Source: Brachynemurus nebulosus
Taxonomy: Eukaryota; Arthropoda; Insecta; Neuroptera; Myrmeleontidae
DNA: 64,000 bases
Direction: 5' to 3'
Assembly: GCA_035578155.1 (NCBI GenBank)
Contig: JAPWDM010000061.1
Coordinates: 315,001 to 379,000, forward strand
Each line of letters opens with the position of its first letter. Positions within the stretch are counted from its first letter, which is position 1. Below the pieces are notes generated by a model that was given only the letters and a program-made list of their open reading frames with translations, did no database searches and had not been told where the DNA came from. Both the position numbers and the translations under genes were made by a program. This document shows, piece after piece, positions 15,775 to 26,779 of the stretch.

Positions 15775-16469
15775 TCATTGTCCTTGTAGAGGCGTGTTAG
15801 GGCATTTGCGATATTTATATCGCCACGAATATGAATAACGGTAAAAACGAAGTCCGCTAATGTCAGAATCCATCGGGCGGTGCGGCCACTGTTTTGGAGA
15901 GCTGTACAAATGTGTTACCGCGTTGTTATCACAATGGACTTCAAATTTTTGGTTTTGGAGATAATCTTTAAATTTTTGTACACTCCATACACGACTTAAT
16001 ACTTCTTTTTCGTATATTGTGTACCTTGTTTCGGGGTCGGTTTGTTTTCTGGAAGCATAAGCAATGGGATGAAGATCATCGTCATATTTTTGAAGTAGCA
16101 CACTTCCAATACAATTGTCGAAGGCATCACATTTGAGAACGAACGGCTTGTTGAAGTCCGGAAATTTTAAAACAGGCGTTGTTGTAAGTAAATTTTTTAT
16201 TTTCTGAAAGGCTTCCAATTGTGTTGCTCCTAGATGAAACTTAATTCCTTTTTTCTTACCTAGAGGTAATTCTTTAAGTAATTAAGTGGTGCTGCTACTT
16301 CTGCGTAGTTAGGTATAAATTTACTAAAGAACGATGCCATACCCAGGAAACTTCTGAGCTGCTTTAGGTTTCGTGGAGGTGGTAAATCAATAACAGTCTG
16401 AATTTTGTCGTTGTCAACAGCCAATCCTTCATCAGAAATTATGTGCCCGAGAAAACGGAGTTTTTTCAT
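15775..16469 (-). pseudogene. gypsy RT connection and RNase H, broken
   Basis: The upstream piece (16260-16469) reads FLGHIISDEGL...FLGMASFFSKFIPNYAEVAAPL, the thumb/connection of gypsy reverse transcriptases. After a frameshift near 16255, the RNase H domain follows (15775-16218) with CDAF..CIGSVLLQ, PIAYASRK, YTIYEKEVL and HCDNNAV, giving the catalytic D-E-D residues. The reading frame shifts again near 15885; its continuation there reads ARWILTLADF. The domain degrades the RNA strand during cDNA synthesis. Confidence 0.85.
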
Positions 16470-16479
16470 AAATAGCTGA

Positions 16480-17392
16480 TATTTATCTGGATTTATTGTA
16501 AATCCCGCTTCTCCTAAGGGGAGTAGAACTTCAGAACATGTGTTTTATGTTCCTGAATAGAAGACGACCAAATTAACAGGTCATCACTGTATTGAGTACA
16601 AAATTTATATCGAAGATCTCCTAAAATTTCATTTAATATTCTGTTGAGTGCTTGAATACTTGTAGCTAAGCCCATAGGAAATCTGGTAAATTCGAATTGA
16701 CCGTGAACAGTTATAAAGCTAGTGATCTTACGTGACTTGTAATCCAGAGGACATTGCCGATGTCCAGTCTCGAGAAAATCCTTGCATTACCCAACGTCAT
16801 AAATGCTCGATTGATGTCCAGCTGCGGAAAGGGCTCAAAAAGAACGTTTTTATTTAATCTTCTATAATTGATGATCATCCTGAAGGTCTGGTCTTTTTTT
16901 GGTACTAAGAAGCCGGGACTCGCAAAGGGACTTTTACTTTTTTCTATTACACCTTGCTCTAAAAGTGTATCTAGAAGTTTCCTCATTTGTTCGGTTTTTG
17001 GATTTGGAGACATTGAATACGGTCGCTGGTATATTGGTGTTTTATCGTGTAAGATGATCTTCATTTTGCGTTGCGAAGCATAACCGATTCGATTTGTTAA
17101 TACATGGCTGTATTCCACAAGTAATTTGTTGATTTCTTCTTGATCTGATGGTGATAGTGTAAATGGAAGTTCCACAGACAAATTCAAACTATCTTCTTTT
17201 ATTGTTTTTAAATATATAGGTGCCGTAACTAGATGTTGACTGTTAAAATTGAAACTCATCCTTTTATTTTTATAGTTTAAGATAGCTTTAGTTTTATTTA
17301 AAAATGAATTTCCTAATAATAGCTGAATGGATGTCTTTTCTGTAACGTAAAATTTTGTTTTCCACGTAAAATTATTTATTTAAATTTAATAT
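16480..17392 (-). pseudogene. gypsy protease end and reverse transcriptase, broken
   Basis: Reading down from 17392, the protease remnant ends with QLLLGNSFL..TKAIL (about 17320). The protease active site DTG is absent, so the N-terminal half is deleted. The RT follows: PIYQRPY, FLVPKKDQTFRMIINYRRLN and motif A FSRLDIG (about 16770). A frameshift near 16735 leads into LDYKSRKITSF, LPMGLATS-like residues and the catalytic YSDDLLIW (about 16580), where gypsy elements usually have YLDD or YIDD. A stop lies near 16530. Overall similarity to gypsy RT is unmistakable. Confidence 0.88.
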
Positions 17393-17479
17393 TTAAATTT
17401 GACAATGTCATAAAATACTAATTTATAACAACTGATTAATGTTTAGCATTCGCTCGACAATTTTTACACTAAGGTTAAT

Positions 17480-17913
17480 TCAGTTTGATTCTAGTCTAAC
17501 CATGAAATTTGGTGTACTCCTAGGTAAACTTAGCAAATATTTTATAAACCTTAGTTGAATACTTTCCAGTTTTTCTAGGTAAATATAGCCCCAAATCTCT
17601 GTTGAATACAAGAGTGTTGATTTTACAATTGCATCAAAAAGCTGCATCCTAGAGTTCCATGAATCACTGTTACTAATAGATAATATGCTACGTACACGAG
17701 AACAGGCAATGTTGGATTTGGTAATAGCATGTTTTACAGCCTGGAGAAATTTACAGGTACTTGAAAATTTGGCTCCAAGATACACATAATTTTGTACTAC
17801 TTCGACTGTTAGGCGTTGGTAGCAAAATGTTGGCATTTTTCGCATTTTCGGAGAATTTCTAAATATTAGAATTTTTGTCTTATCAACATGTACTGTTAGG
17901 CCATTTGTTGAAA
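17480..17913 (-). pseudogene. LINE reverse transcriptase thumb region, fragment
   Basis: From 17913 down: NGLTVHVDKTKILIFR, then a 121-residue open stretch with NYVYLGAKFSS, LFDAIVKSTLLYSTEIWGY and RFIKYLLSLPRSTPN. These are the conserved segments after the YADD box in LINE reverse transcriptases. The 5' side stops exactly where the hAT-like end starts (17916), and the 3' side meets the gypsy element. It matches in style the LINE at 870-2235 and joins logically to the C-terminal piece at 13640-13080. Confidence 0.82.
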
Positions 17914-18146
17914 TTCAGCGGTCGAGAAGCCGTATGTGGCTCGCTTCAAGTTTTTATGTGGCCCACCAAGCAATATAATTTTTCAAACATTTTGCTCTGC
18001 TTATGCAGAGTTCAGCATACTCTGGGCTTTTTTTGTTCTCCGATGTTATTATAATAACATGTAAATGAAACTGTTATTAAAATTTTTTTTTCATGTTGAT
18101 TTTTAATAATATTTATATCAATTTGTATTAAGGAAAAAAATAGAAA

Positions 18147-18430
18147 ATATCCCTGTCGCAGCATTCGGCATAATATGTATAGTGAATTTCCGTTCGCAAA
18201 AATTAGTCTTTCTCGGACTTAAACTACTTGACATAGAATTATCGTTCAAAAATCTTTTTTATGTGATTTTTTCTCTTATTTCCAACGATGTAGAAAATAT
18301 GGCAAAAATTTGAGGAAAATTTGATAAAAAACTTATTTTTTCCACAAAAATTTTTAGGTAAAAATGCTAAAAAGACCGTTCGGGCATCGAACGTGTCTAA
18401 CTTCCCAAATACACAACTTATAACCGAGGT
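18147..18430 (+). mobile_element. Helentron-like fragment
   Basis: Begins 'ccctgtcgcagcattcggc', the 5' end of the family described at 50816-53430, and later holds 'ttccaacgatgtagaaaat' and 'gggcatcgaacgtgtcta', two other landmarks of that family. The minisatellite part is deleted. Confidence 0.6.
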
Positions 18431-18559
18431 TAGATCCTAACTTTTGCCGATAATAATAAATTAGTTTTAAATTGGTTAGAAAATTCCTTATCAGTATTGA
18501 AGGGTTAATCACAAGTTAGACTTAAACTTTACAAAAAATTAGTTAACTTCTATGGCTTA

Positions 18560-19370
18560 TTTAATGTTGATTTAAAACTATAATGTAACCACTATACAAG
18601 AGTTTCTTAACACAGTTTTAGCAACTGATTCACAACATTTGGTTATTTTTCAGTTGAAGAGGAACTTGTAACTTCATAACCTGTTCCAAACTTAAAGGTA
18701 TAATACAACCATTTTATAGCTTATTTTAAATTAAAAGTTACGATATAGCAATTTTATAACTTATTTTTAGCTAAAGTTTATAAATAACCGTTTTGTAATT
18801 CATATTAAACTATTTATTACAATATAACCGTTCTAAACTAAAAGTTATATTACAATCATTTTGTACCTTATTTTAAATTAAGTTATAATATAGAAATTTT
18901 ATAACTTGTTTTCAGCTAAAGTTTATATACAACCGTTTTCTAATTTACATGGAACTGATAATAATATAGCCATTATAAACTAAAAGTTATACTAGAACCG
19001 CCCTTATATGTTATTTTAAATTGTTGTAACAAATTTAGATTTTATTTTTTTGCTATCGAAATTCAACAATAAAGATTTCTTTATTTATGTACATATTTGT
19101 ATCATTAATCTCAGATTAACCTAAGAAATTTATGTAGGTATCATAATTATACAGAATGTTATACAGTTTGAAATTTTACCTACATTGAACCATTATACAA
19201 CTGGTTATAATATAAACATTTTGCAACATATTTTAAACTTCTGGTTACAATATGACCATTTTACAGCATATTTTAATTTAACGGTTATAATATAACGATT
19301 TTACAACAACGGTTCTAATATAACCATTTTATAATTAATTTCAAACCATACGTTGTGCTGAACCAAACAC
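18560..19370. repeat. Degenerate AT-rich tandem repeat
   Basis: Roughly a dozen imperfect units built from 'ataaccattttataa', 'cttattttaaa' and 'aaaagttataata', with a variable spacing near 55-70 bp. No coding potential. Confidence 0.65.
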
Positions 19371-19454
19371 GTCCATATATTTAGCGTCAGTTTCGTTATA
19401 ACTATTATATATAAGTCGATTGGTTTTATTGCAAGCAATTTCCACATATAAATA

Positions 19455-21072
19455 CAGTTAGATGCAAAACTGAGTCAACCAATATAAGTTTTGGATATTT
19501 GTACTTCTTGAATATATTATAAACCTTACAATCAAAACAATATTTATATAACTGGAAAGTACATTTATTGATACATAAAGTTATAAACTTAATTTAGCTT
19601 AAAAGCCTATTTTAGAATAAAATAATCATAATGACCTTTGGTTCACATTTGCACCACTTGTAGCGAGCATCAAATAAAAACTTTAATATTATGTCCACAG
19701 ACCTTTTGCCTTTCTAACAGCATGTGATCGTTTTTTAACACTTCTAACAAATTTTTTCGCAGTAATCAGGTAAGACTTTGTACCACTGTTCCTGTACATC
19801 TTCCCATAAAACATCTAAATTTGACGGAGGTGATTCATATTCATTTAAAAGTTTATTCTTCAGATATGACCATAATTTTTCAGGAGGATTGAGATCAGGA
19901 CTTTGAGATAGCCACATCAGGACTTTGAATTTTTGTTTACTTAACCAATTTTTGACTAATTTCAAGGTATGTTTCGGATCGCTGTCATGTTGAAATATTA
20001 TTTCATCTTCTGGATAGGGTATGTTTTCGACTGTTTCTGTTAAATATATCCTGGGAATATTATAGTACAATTTTTTGTTTATATTACCATAAATCCTATG
20101 AACTAGACCTGCAGCAAATGCTGAAAAACAGCCTCACAACTTGATGTTACCACCACCATGTTTTATCGTTTGAATGTAATCCTTTGGTTTTCTTGATTCT
20201 TTAGTTCTTTTCCAATTCCACCGGTGACCATCTGTACTGTATCTATTAATTTTAGTCGCATCTGACCAAATCACCTTCATTCAATCATCATCATCCCATT
20301 TTATATATTGTTTTATAAAGAAATTTTCTGGCTTTAATATTTTTTTAGTGAGAAGTGGTCTCTTTTTTCTTTCGACAGCTCAGAACTTTGCGGAATGTAA
20401 TGCCCGACGAACTGTCCACTTATTTACTGATTTGCCAACGTCTTTCTGTAAAAGTTCGGTTGCCTCAGAAGCCGAAGATGCTTCACCGGTAGCCAAATAT
20501 CGAATAACTCTTCTAACATCCTCTCCTGATAGTTTTTTTTTCCGACCACCAACATTTTTCTCTATTTTCTCTAGTAAATTACATTTTTTTCGAATTTTTT
20601 GTACTATCGATTGGCTAATATGAATTTTACGAGCTATATATCTTATAGATTGTCTACTTTTTAATAATTCAATCACTAATTTCTTAATAGATTTCGATAT
20701 CGGATACATTATTTGTAAATTAAAAAAAAAATGTTGCTTTATTCATCAGCTATGGCACGCTGATTTAAACTGAGAATAAGTCGATGCTGTATTCTTTGTT
20801 TAGACTACACTCAATCTATATGGAAATATTTTTATCGCGTAGAACACTCTGTGTCAGCACAAATAGAAATGTGGTGCAAAACTGAGTCAAAGAAAAAGGA
20901 TTAACGGATATTCAAAATAAATAGATATGTATACAAATTAATATCTGTTAAGTAGCTGGCTGTCTAGAGTTATTAAAAATAACTAAACTTTTTCAAGAAG
21001 GATTATTATTAAAATTTACTTTCCAAATAATTTCGAAATATTATGAGGTTGGTTCAGTTTTGCACCTAACTG
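19455..21072 (-). mobile_element. Tc1/mariner element, complete but inactive
   Basis: The ends are inverted repeats, left CAGTTAGATGCAAAACTGAG and right complementary with one or two changes, each bordered by TA (19453-19454, 21073-21074). An additional internal copy of 'tgcaaaactgagtcaa' at about 20870 and a weaker partner near 19640 form subterminal repeats, as in the two-site ends of Tc1-like elements. At 1618 bp with a single transposase reading frame, it has the normal Tc1 layout. Confidence 0.92.
19744..20709 (-). pseudogene. Tc1-like transposase with three in-frame TGA codons
   Basis: One frame runs from ATG at 20709 to a stop at 19744, about 321 codons, close to the usual Tc1 length. 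Residues 1-60 form the paired-type helix-turn-helix (SIRYIARKIHISQSIVQKIRKK), followed by a second DNA-binding helix region with GGRKKKLS. The catalytic residues are D in WSDATKIN (about 20260), D in FQHDSDPKHT and E in SPDLNPPEKLW, consistent with DD34E. Three in-frame TGA codons interrupt it: after LHSAKF, after WDDDD, and where WGCFS normally has its Trp. No frameshift is seen. It would cut and paste the element between TA sites. Inactive unless TGA were read through. Confidence 0.92.
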
Positions 21073-21332
21073 TATATTATCTATAAGAAATGAAACGAAT
21101 TTAGTGAATGTTATGTTCGGCTTCTAGAGACTTCAAAACAAATTACTTCTATCATAATTCCGGGCTCAAGTCGCGTCAAGACTGGCTCTAATAGCTAAAT
21201 TTTTGATTCGAAAATTCTCTAAAAAACCTATATTTAAGCTACCTACTAAATTACAAAATAACTGACTGTAACGTTTACTAAAATTTTTTTTTTTTAAATG
21301 ACCCGCCATCTAAAAAAGGTTGCCGACCCCTG

Positions 21333-22063
21333 TCCAATATTATAACAAAGATAACTCAGATGCGTATATAAAGTTACTAACTTATTTTTGTTGTAGGATT
21401 TTTGTTTTTCTTCATGTTTGAACATTTTAATTATACTATGAATGACGTTGCAAAAAGGTGTAACGACGACAACAGCGTTCCTATGGTGGAGAATAACACG
21501 TTCACGAAAGGTACGGACATCAAAGTGTTGGTAAAAATAATTATATCATACCTACATTGATGATTTTTTCCCCTTTTTGTTTTCGTATAGCGCCGAAGTG
21601 GCAAAGGTCAGTTGAAAACATTTTTGAGGTCAGAAATACGTGCTACTGAAAATCTGTATAGCTATTATTTTTTCATTCATTTTTGTGAGAGAATAACGGC
21701 TTTCGAATTCTTGTCTACCAGTTCTTTACTATTCCATTAAATCACATCTCCATAAAGTTAGCCGTCCCACCAAAAAAAATTTACAAAACCCCAAAAAATT
21801 ACTAGATAAAAAATAGATGTATTTTAGGTGTAAACTAGGTGTGCTAATAAAAAATTAGGTGTTCTTACCGTTTTCAAGAAAACGTGAAAAACAAAAGGGA
21901 CGGCTAGGTTTACCTAAACCTAGCCGTCCCATAGGTAAAAAAGAATTAATTTATAGTGTGTATTGTGTTATAATTGTACAGTGTATCTGAAACCATTAAT
22001 ATGGGAATCTATGGAAAAATCTCAGAATGTGAAAATTAGATATATTAATGGTTACTTTCGAGT
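21333..22063. other. Spacer without recognised gene
   Basis: No domain-bearing frame. The phrase 'ctagccgtccca' and its relatives occur three times between 21760 and 21940, suggesting a small local duplication. Confidence 0.45.
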
Positions 22064-22686
22064 CGTATGGCGAGCGGAGCGAAGCATTGCATGGAATTAA
22101 CCTTTTATAGAATTTTGAATTGTTTAGTGAGCGAAGCGAAGCAATTTTTTTTTTTCGCGCCTATTCTCAATCCCATATGATTTAAAATTGGCTAAACTAT
22201 TTTCAGCTTTATTAATAAATCGTATGGCGAGCGGAGCGAAGCATTACATGGAATTAACCTTTTATAGAATTTTGAACTATTTAGCGAGCGAAGCGAAGCA
22301 CTTTATTTTCGCGCCTATTCTCAATCCCATATGATTTAAAATTGGTTAAACTATTTTCAACTTTATTAGTAAATCGTATGGTGAGCAGAGCGAAACATTA
22401 CATGGAATTAACCTTTTGTAGAATTTTGAACTGTTTAGCGAGCGAAGCGAAGCACTTTATTCTCGCACCTATTCTCAATTCCATATGATTTAAAATTGGC
22501 TAGACTAGTTTCAGCTTTATTAGTAAATCGTATGGTGAGCGGAGCGAAGCATTAGGTACATGGAACTAACCTTTTATAGAATTTTGAACTGTTTAACGAG
22601 CGAAGCGAAGCACTTTATTCTCGCGCCTATTCTCAATCCCAGATGATTTAAAATTGGCTAAACTATTTTCAGCTTTATTAGTAAAT
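22064..22686. repeat. ~154-bp satellite, four units
   Basis: Units start at 22064, 22221, 22375 and 22529 with the word 'cgtatggcgagcggagcgaa'. Each contains a second GC-richer word 'gcgagcgaagcgaagca' and the phrase 'cgcctattctcaatcccata'. The GAGCGAAGCGAAGC words stand out against the AT-rich surroundings and are separated by about 70 bp within the unit. No coding frame runs through the array. Confidence 0.92.
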
Positions 22687-22776
22687 ATTGATTTGATTGT
22701 ATCAAAATGATAAGAAAAAATTAATTCTATCAATTATAACTACTGAGCCACAGCAATGCGTGGCCGGGTAAGCTAG

Positions 22777-22786
22777 TATAATATAT

Positions 22787-22865
<79 letters not shown>

Positions 22866-22867
22866 TA
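22777..22867. repeat. (TA)n microsatellite
   Basis: TA repeat beginning next to 'gccgggtaagctag', a motif similar to the border of the tract at 28101-28208. Confidence 0.95.
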
Positions 22868-24029
22868 AATATAAATAGTAATTTATACTTAAATAATAAT
22901 CTATAGATAAATGTTATATAATTTATATAACTATATAACATATTATACTACTAATCAGTTTGTATAAAATTGTAGGATTAAATCAAAACAATAAATAAAC
23001 TAACTAACTGCCAATATTATGCGCTATTTCTATCTTGTTCATAATTGAAGTTTATATATAATTTAAAAGTTAAACAAATCATTTCATATTAATTCAGTGT
23101 TTTATTTATTTAAATTTTTCCGTATAATAAAATTCCCATGAAGAATTTTATAATTCATATTAAACGTTTTTTATTAAATTTTTTCCCGGATTTTTTGCGA
23201 TAGTCAATCGTTCACGTAAACCTATACACATTTATTTTTTTTTTAACTACAGTCAATAAATAATGGATTTTGGAATCCAACCGCATTCATATATTATGTA
23301 TATACAAAACACTACATCCACTCTTGTAACGTCACGTTTTCATCTACATATCAAAATAAATATTGGGTGTTCTTGTTAATTCCAATTTTCAATTCAAATT
23401 AAGTTTGTTTTAATAATTCCATTATTTTCGGTGTATGTTTGAAGTGTAGTGAAAGTAACACAGAAAATTTGAGTGTTTGAAGTCTTTACTTAGTAAGGCA
23501 GTACTGAATTGTTCTAAATTAAAATTTATTTAAGCAAAGGTAACTCTGCGCAAGAGTGTAAGGAAATCTGCAATACGAGAAGGCAGCAAAATCTGTAATG
23601 TGAATAATGATATATGGTTAAACAAACGTTAGTGGTAACTTGATTGTTGCTAAATGAATAATTTATTTTTACTGCTAATTATAAGTGACTTTATATTAAA
23701 TTTAATAGTTTGTATTAAATTTGTTTTTTTTTTTTAAATTCCCCTTCTTCCTACTTCTATCCCCACTCTTTTTCCACCATCCACTACTATGATTTATAAG
23801 TTACATTTTTGTATAAATAGGCATGTATTTGAATTTAACCTTTATTTGTTTGATAATAGACATATTGACGAAATATGTCATAAGAGTTTTAACAATAAAG
23901 TGTTTTATTTATTAAGTGTTTTAAGAATTTTTGCAAAGTGTTTCATTTATTAATAGTGATTTTATATTGTTTAATATATATTAGCAAATTAAAGACACGA
24001 CATCCTGTACCTTAAAATCAGTAAAATTT
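22868..24029. other. AT-rich spacer, no gene recognised
   Basis: No open frame with a domain. It contains T-runs and no repeats that I could match within the window. Confidence 0.5.
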
Positions 24030-24077
24030 AAAAGAGGATATTTGATATGTTTCGGTCAATTGATGACCATCCTCAGA
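24030..24077 (-). other. Hammerhead-like motif of Penelope type
   Basis: On the minus strand CTGAGGAT, a perfect 5-bp stem GGTCA/TGACC with a short loop, then GAAAC. This is the CUGANGA...GAAAC order of a hammerhead core with one extra U before stem II. Penelope-like elements are known to carry hammerhead motifs in their terminal repeats. No Penelope coding sequence adjoins it, so this may be a solo remnant. Catalysis is not shown. Confidence 0.4.
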
Positions 24078-24187
24078 AATAAAAATAAAAATCAATCAAT
24101 ATGATAATGACAACTAAATACCTATGTGTACAAATCAAATTTTAATGTTGCAAGTTAGAGCATAAAATATTGAAAAATTACTCTGTA

Positions 24188-25649
24188 TTAAAAAAAAACG
24201 CCGTGAGGAGCGGGACCCCATAACGGAATTCGAATTTTTCCCTTCATCTTCGATATTGAACGTCTACAAGCGAAATGTGATTGAAAGTCTACAAGCGATT
24301 TGTCATTTTTGTGGTTTCAAAACTGATGATGAGTGTCCGGCTGATCAGGGCTTTAAAAAAAGGTTTTACGATTTTAAGGGCTGAATCTCAGTTAATTTTA
24401 ATTTGGTGCCGATAGCAGTTAGCAGGAAAAAAGCCAACACAATTGGTACGTTGGCATTCCTACCCATGTTTATCCGCCAATTGTCTTTATATTTTATTTT
24501 TAAATATTAAAAAGGACCTTAAATAGTAAACTGGAAGGCCTTTATGAAGAGATTTTTTCTTTCCAAAAAAATCCAAAATTTCTATTTTATAAATAAAAAT
24601 TCAAAATTCCTACTTTATAAATAAATATTAACTTTAATAACATTTTTAAATTACTTAATATGTATGTATTGCATTTGTTATAAAAGTAAGTTAAATTTTT
24701 TTTAAATTTTTAAATTTACTATAAGCCTACTTGTCTTATGGTATAAATATAAAGCATTTTAAACACATTTAACACAGCCATTGAATTCCGATGTATAAAT
24801 GGAAGAAGTGGGCGCAAAAGTAATGTGGAATCTCTAAAAGGCACTAACTGGATACTAACTCAATACATCTACAAAATTTCAGCCCTCTACGATTACTCAG
24901 ACAGTCCCTAGACGTGTTAGAAAACGGGCAAAAATATCAAGGAATTATTGGGATAAAAATTATGGGGGTAAGGGTTAAAAGTAGAAACCTCCAAAACGCA
25001 GGGGCTGGCTATTAACTTAACCTGTACACAAAATTTCAGCCTTCTAGATTTATTTGGGGAGATTTTGACCCAAACGAAACTGTTAAAAAACATGAAAAAT
25101 CATGTTCTTTTTGGTATAAAATGGTGGGCGTAAGGGTTACAAGTTGAGACCCCCAAAAGGCACCCTCTTGATACTAACTCAATCCGAATAAAAAATCTCA
25201 GCCCTCTAAGTTTATTTGGGTGACCTGTGCGAATGGGACAAACTTCGAAAACGTTGAAAAATCACGAAATTTTAGCTTAAAAATGAGGGGGGTGGAGGTA
25301 AAATATTAAAACCTCCAAAAAGTACAACCTAGGTACGAACTCTATCAACACACCAAATTTCAACCCTCTACGTTAACTCTGGGGGGCTGGGGGTGTGTAA
25401 GATCTAGCCAAAACCGTTTTTTTCCCCCTCTACTCCCTCCAAACCATCCTAGCAAGCTGAATTTTGAATATGTTGTAGATAATTGACCGAAACATTATTT
25501 CCAACCGATTTAGAAAAGTTTTGCTGTTTTGTTGCACCCCACCACCCCCTTAAAAGTTGGGTCGTATCCAAAATTTTACCCCACTTTGATAGTATGAGGT
25601 GCCTCGAAAATGAGCCCCATTTACCACTACACATATTAAAAGATAGCGG

Positions 25650-25728
<79 letters not shown>

Positions 25729-25854
25729 AGACATTTTTTTTCTAGAGAATCGTATTCTACGGGTCTGAAAACGGATAGCGCCACTACTCTCGCCTCTCAC
25801 CGTTCTTATCGTATAGGCTGTATAAGTCTAATTTTTTCAAGGAAAAATTCGACT
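24188..25854 (+). mobile_element. Dispersed non-coding element, copy B, 12-bp target duplication
   Basis: The element lies between two exact copies of AATTACTCTGTA (24176-24187 and 25855-25866). It starts 'ttaaaaaaaaacgccgtg' and ends 'ggaaaaattcgact', and matches copy A at 9626-11103 along most of its length. There are no inverted ends and no long frame. A 12-bp duplication with no inverted ends points to target-primed reverse transcription (LINE- or SINE-type), but no promoter or tail was recognised. The superfamily is open. Confidence 0.75.
25652..25725. repeat. (TA)n microsatellite in dispersed element B
   Basis: About 74 bases of TA repeat at the same position as the longer tract in copy A. 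Frames crossing it produce only Ile-Tyr repeats. Confidence 0.97.
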
Positions 25855-26060
25855 AATTACTCTGTAAATATATATAATATATCATGTGGCCGACCAAGTT
25901 TCCTTCATTGTACTACGTAAGATCAGTTAGATCAACTTCATTCTTGTGTTTAGTACCATTTGTAAATTAGCCTTGCCTTAGAAGGGAGACAAGTCACTTT
26001 CCTGCTCAAATCTGGACAGAATATATTTTCATAACTATGTACTACAAAAAAAAAAAAAAA

Positions 26061-26117
26061 ATGAAATTTTGTTTAAATTGATGGGTAAACACTTTTATAT
26101 TACCGCTTCCTGGTTAA
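26061..26117. mobile_element. Solo end of the 38463-39029 MITE family
   Basis: The phrase 'gatgggtaaacacttt' and the following 'ttaccgc.tcc.ggt' match the right end of the MITE at 38463-39029. The rest of that element is absent. Confidence 0.7.
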
Positions 26118-26779
26118 ATAGTTATAATAGTTCAAACTTTAAGGTGGTGATTATACCCTTCCATGCTTTATTTAATTTTAAATTTCACTATAATTATAAG
26201 GGTATATAAAATTCACCTATATATACAATATGTATATATACGATGATTGGTATTTTGAGTGAAAAAATTTGCGTCGGTATTTGAGTTCTTTTTTTTCTTG
26301 TTTAATAACAAGCATGGAAGCAACATTTTATAAATAAATACACATTTAACAATACATCATCGCATCACCTCGTATCAACATATCTGAAAATATACCAAAC
26401 ATATTTTCCATTATATTACAAACTGGTATATTTACATACCAGTATCTAGAATTCTGGAAAAAAATATTCAATCATGAACGTATTTTATACGTCAAGTGTT
26501 TTGTGTACATTCGAAATATTTATATGGAAATTTTTTTCAAATTTGTTAGAACCACAGTAAATAATCCCCTTCTACAATTTATTTACAAAAGCAAAAAAAA
26601 AAAAGTTAACAGTAAATACTGGTGGCAGAATTCTGTTGATGTAAGTTTAAAGTTAAAACTGTCAAATATGTATGGGAAACAATATTTTATAAAATTTTCA
26701 TGATGAAATAAACATAAAAATAAATACACTGCCAATGGGGTGTGGCACCCAGCTTCCTCGCACTCTTAAAAAACTTTAA
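26118..26779. other. AT-rich spacer
   Basis: No gene seen. The short open frame at 26503 shows no domain or composition change. Confidence 0.45.

Larger units (their letters stand above)
14352..17445 (-). mobile_element. Decayed Ty3/gypsy retrotransposon
   Basis: On the minus strand the order is protease end, reverse transcriptase, RNase H, integrase, which is the Ty3/gypsy order. Gag is missing. A short direct repeat beside each end (14352-14410 and 17393-17445; shared core 'tttgacaatgtcataa') is the only LTR-like remnant. At least six frameshifts or stops break pol. The element would have copied its RNA in cytoplasmic particles and integrated the DNA. It appears inserted in a LINE. Confidence 0.8.
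17916..21332. mobile_element. hAT-like element containing later insertions
   Basis: The left end reads CAGCGGTCGAGAAGCCGTAT, a near match to the CAGGGGTCGG end at 11954. The right end reads GGTTGCCGACCCCTG (complement CAGGGGTCGGCAACC), a common hAT terminus. No 8-bp duplication is evident (ttgaaatt versus tccaatat), so pairing these two ends is an inference. The interior contains a Helentron-like fragment, AT-rich tandem repeats and a Tc1 element, but no hAT transposase. Confidence 0.5.

Noticed and set aside
17908..21340. 8-bp hAT duplication around 17916-21332
   Set aside because: The flanks ttgaaatt and tccaatat do not match; only the end sequences support the call.
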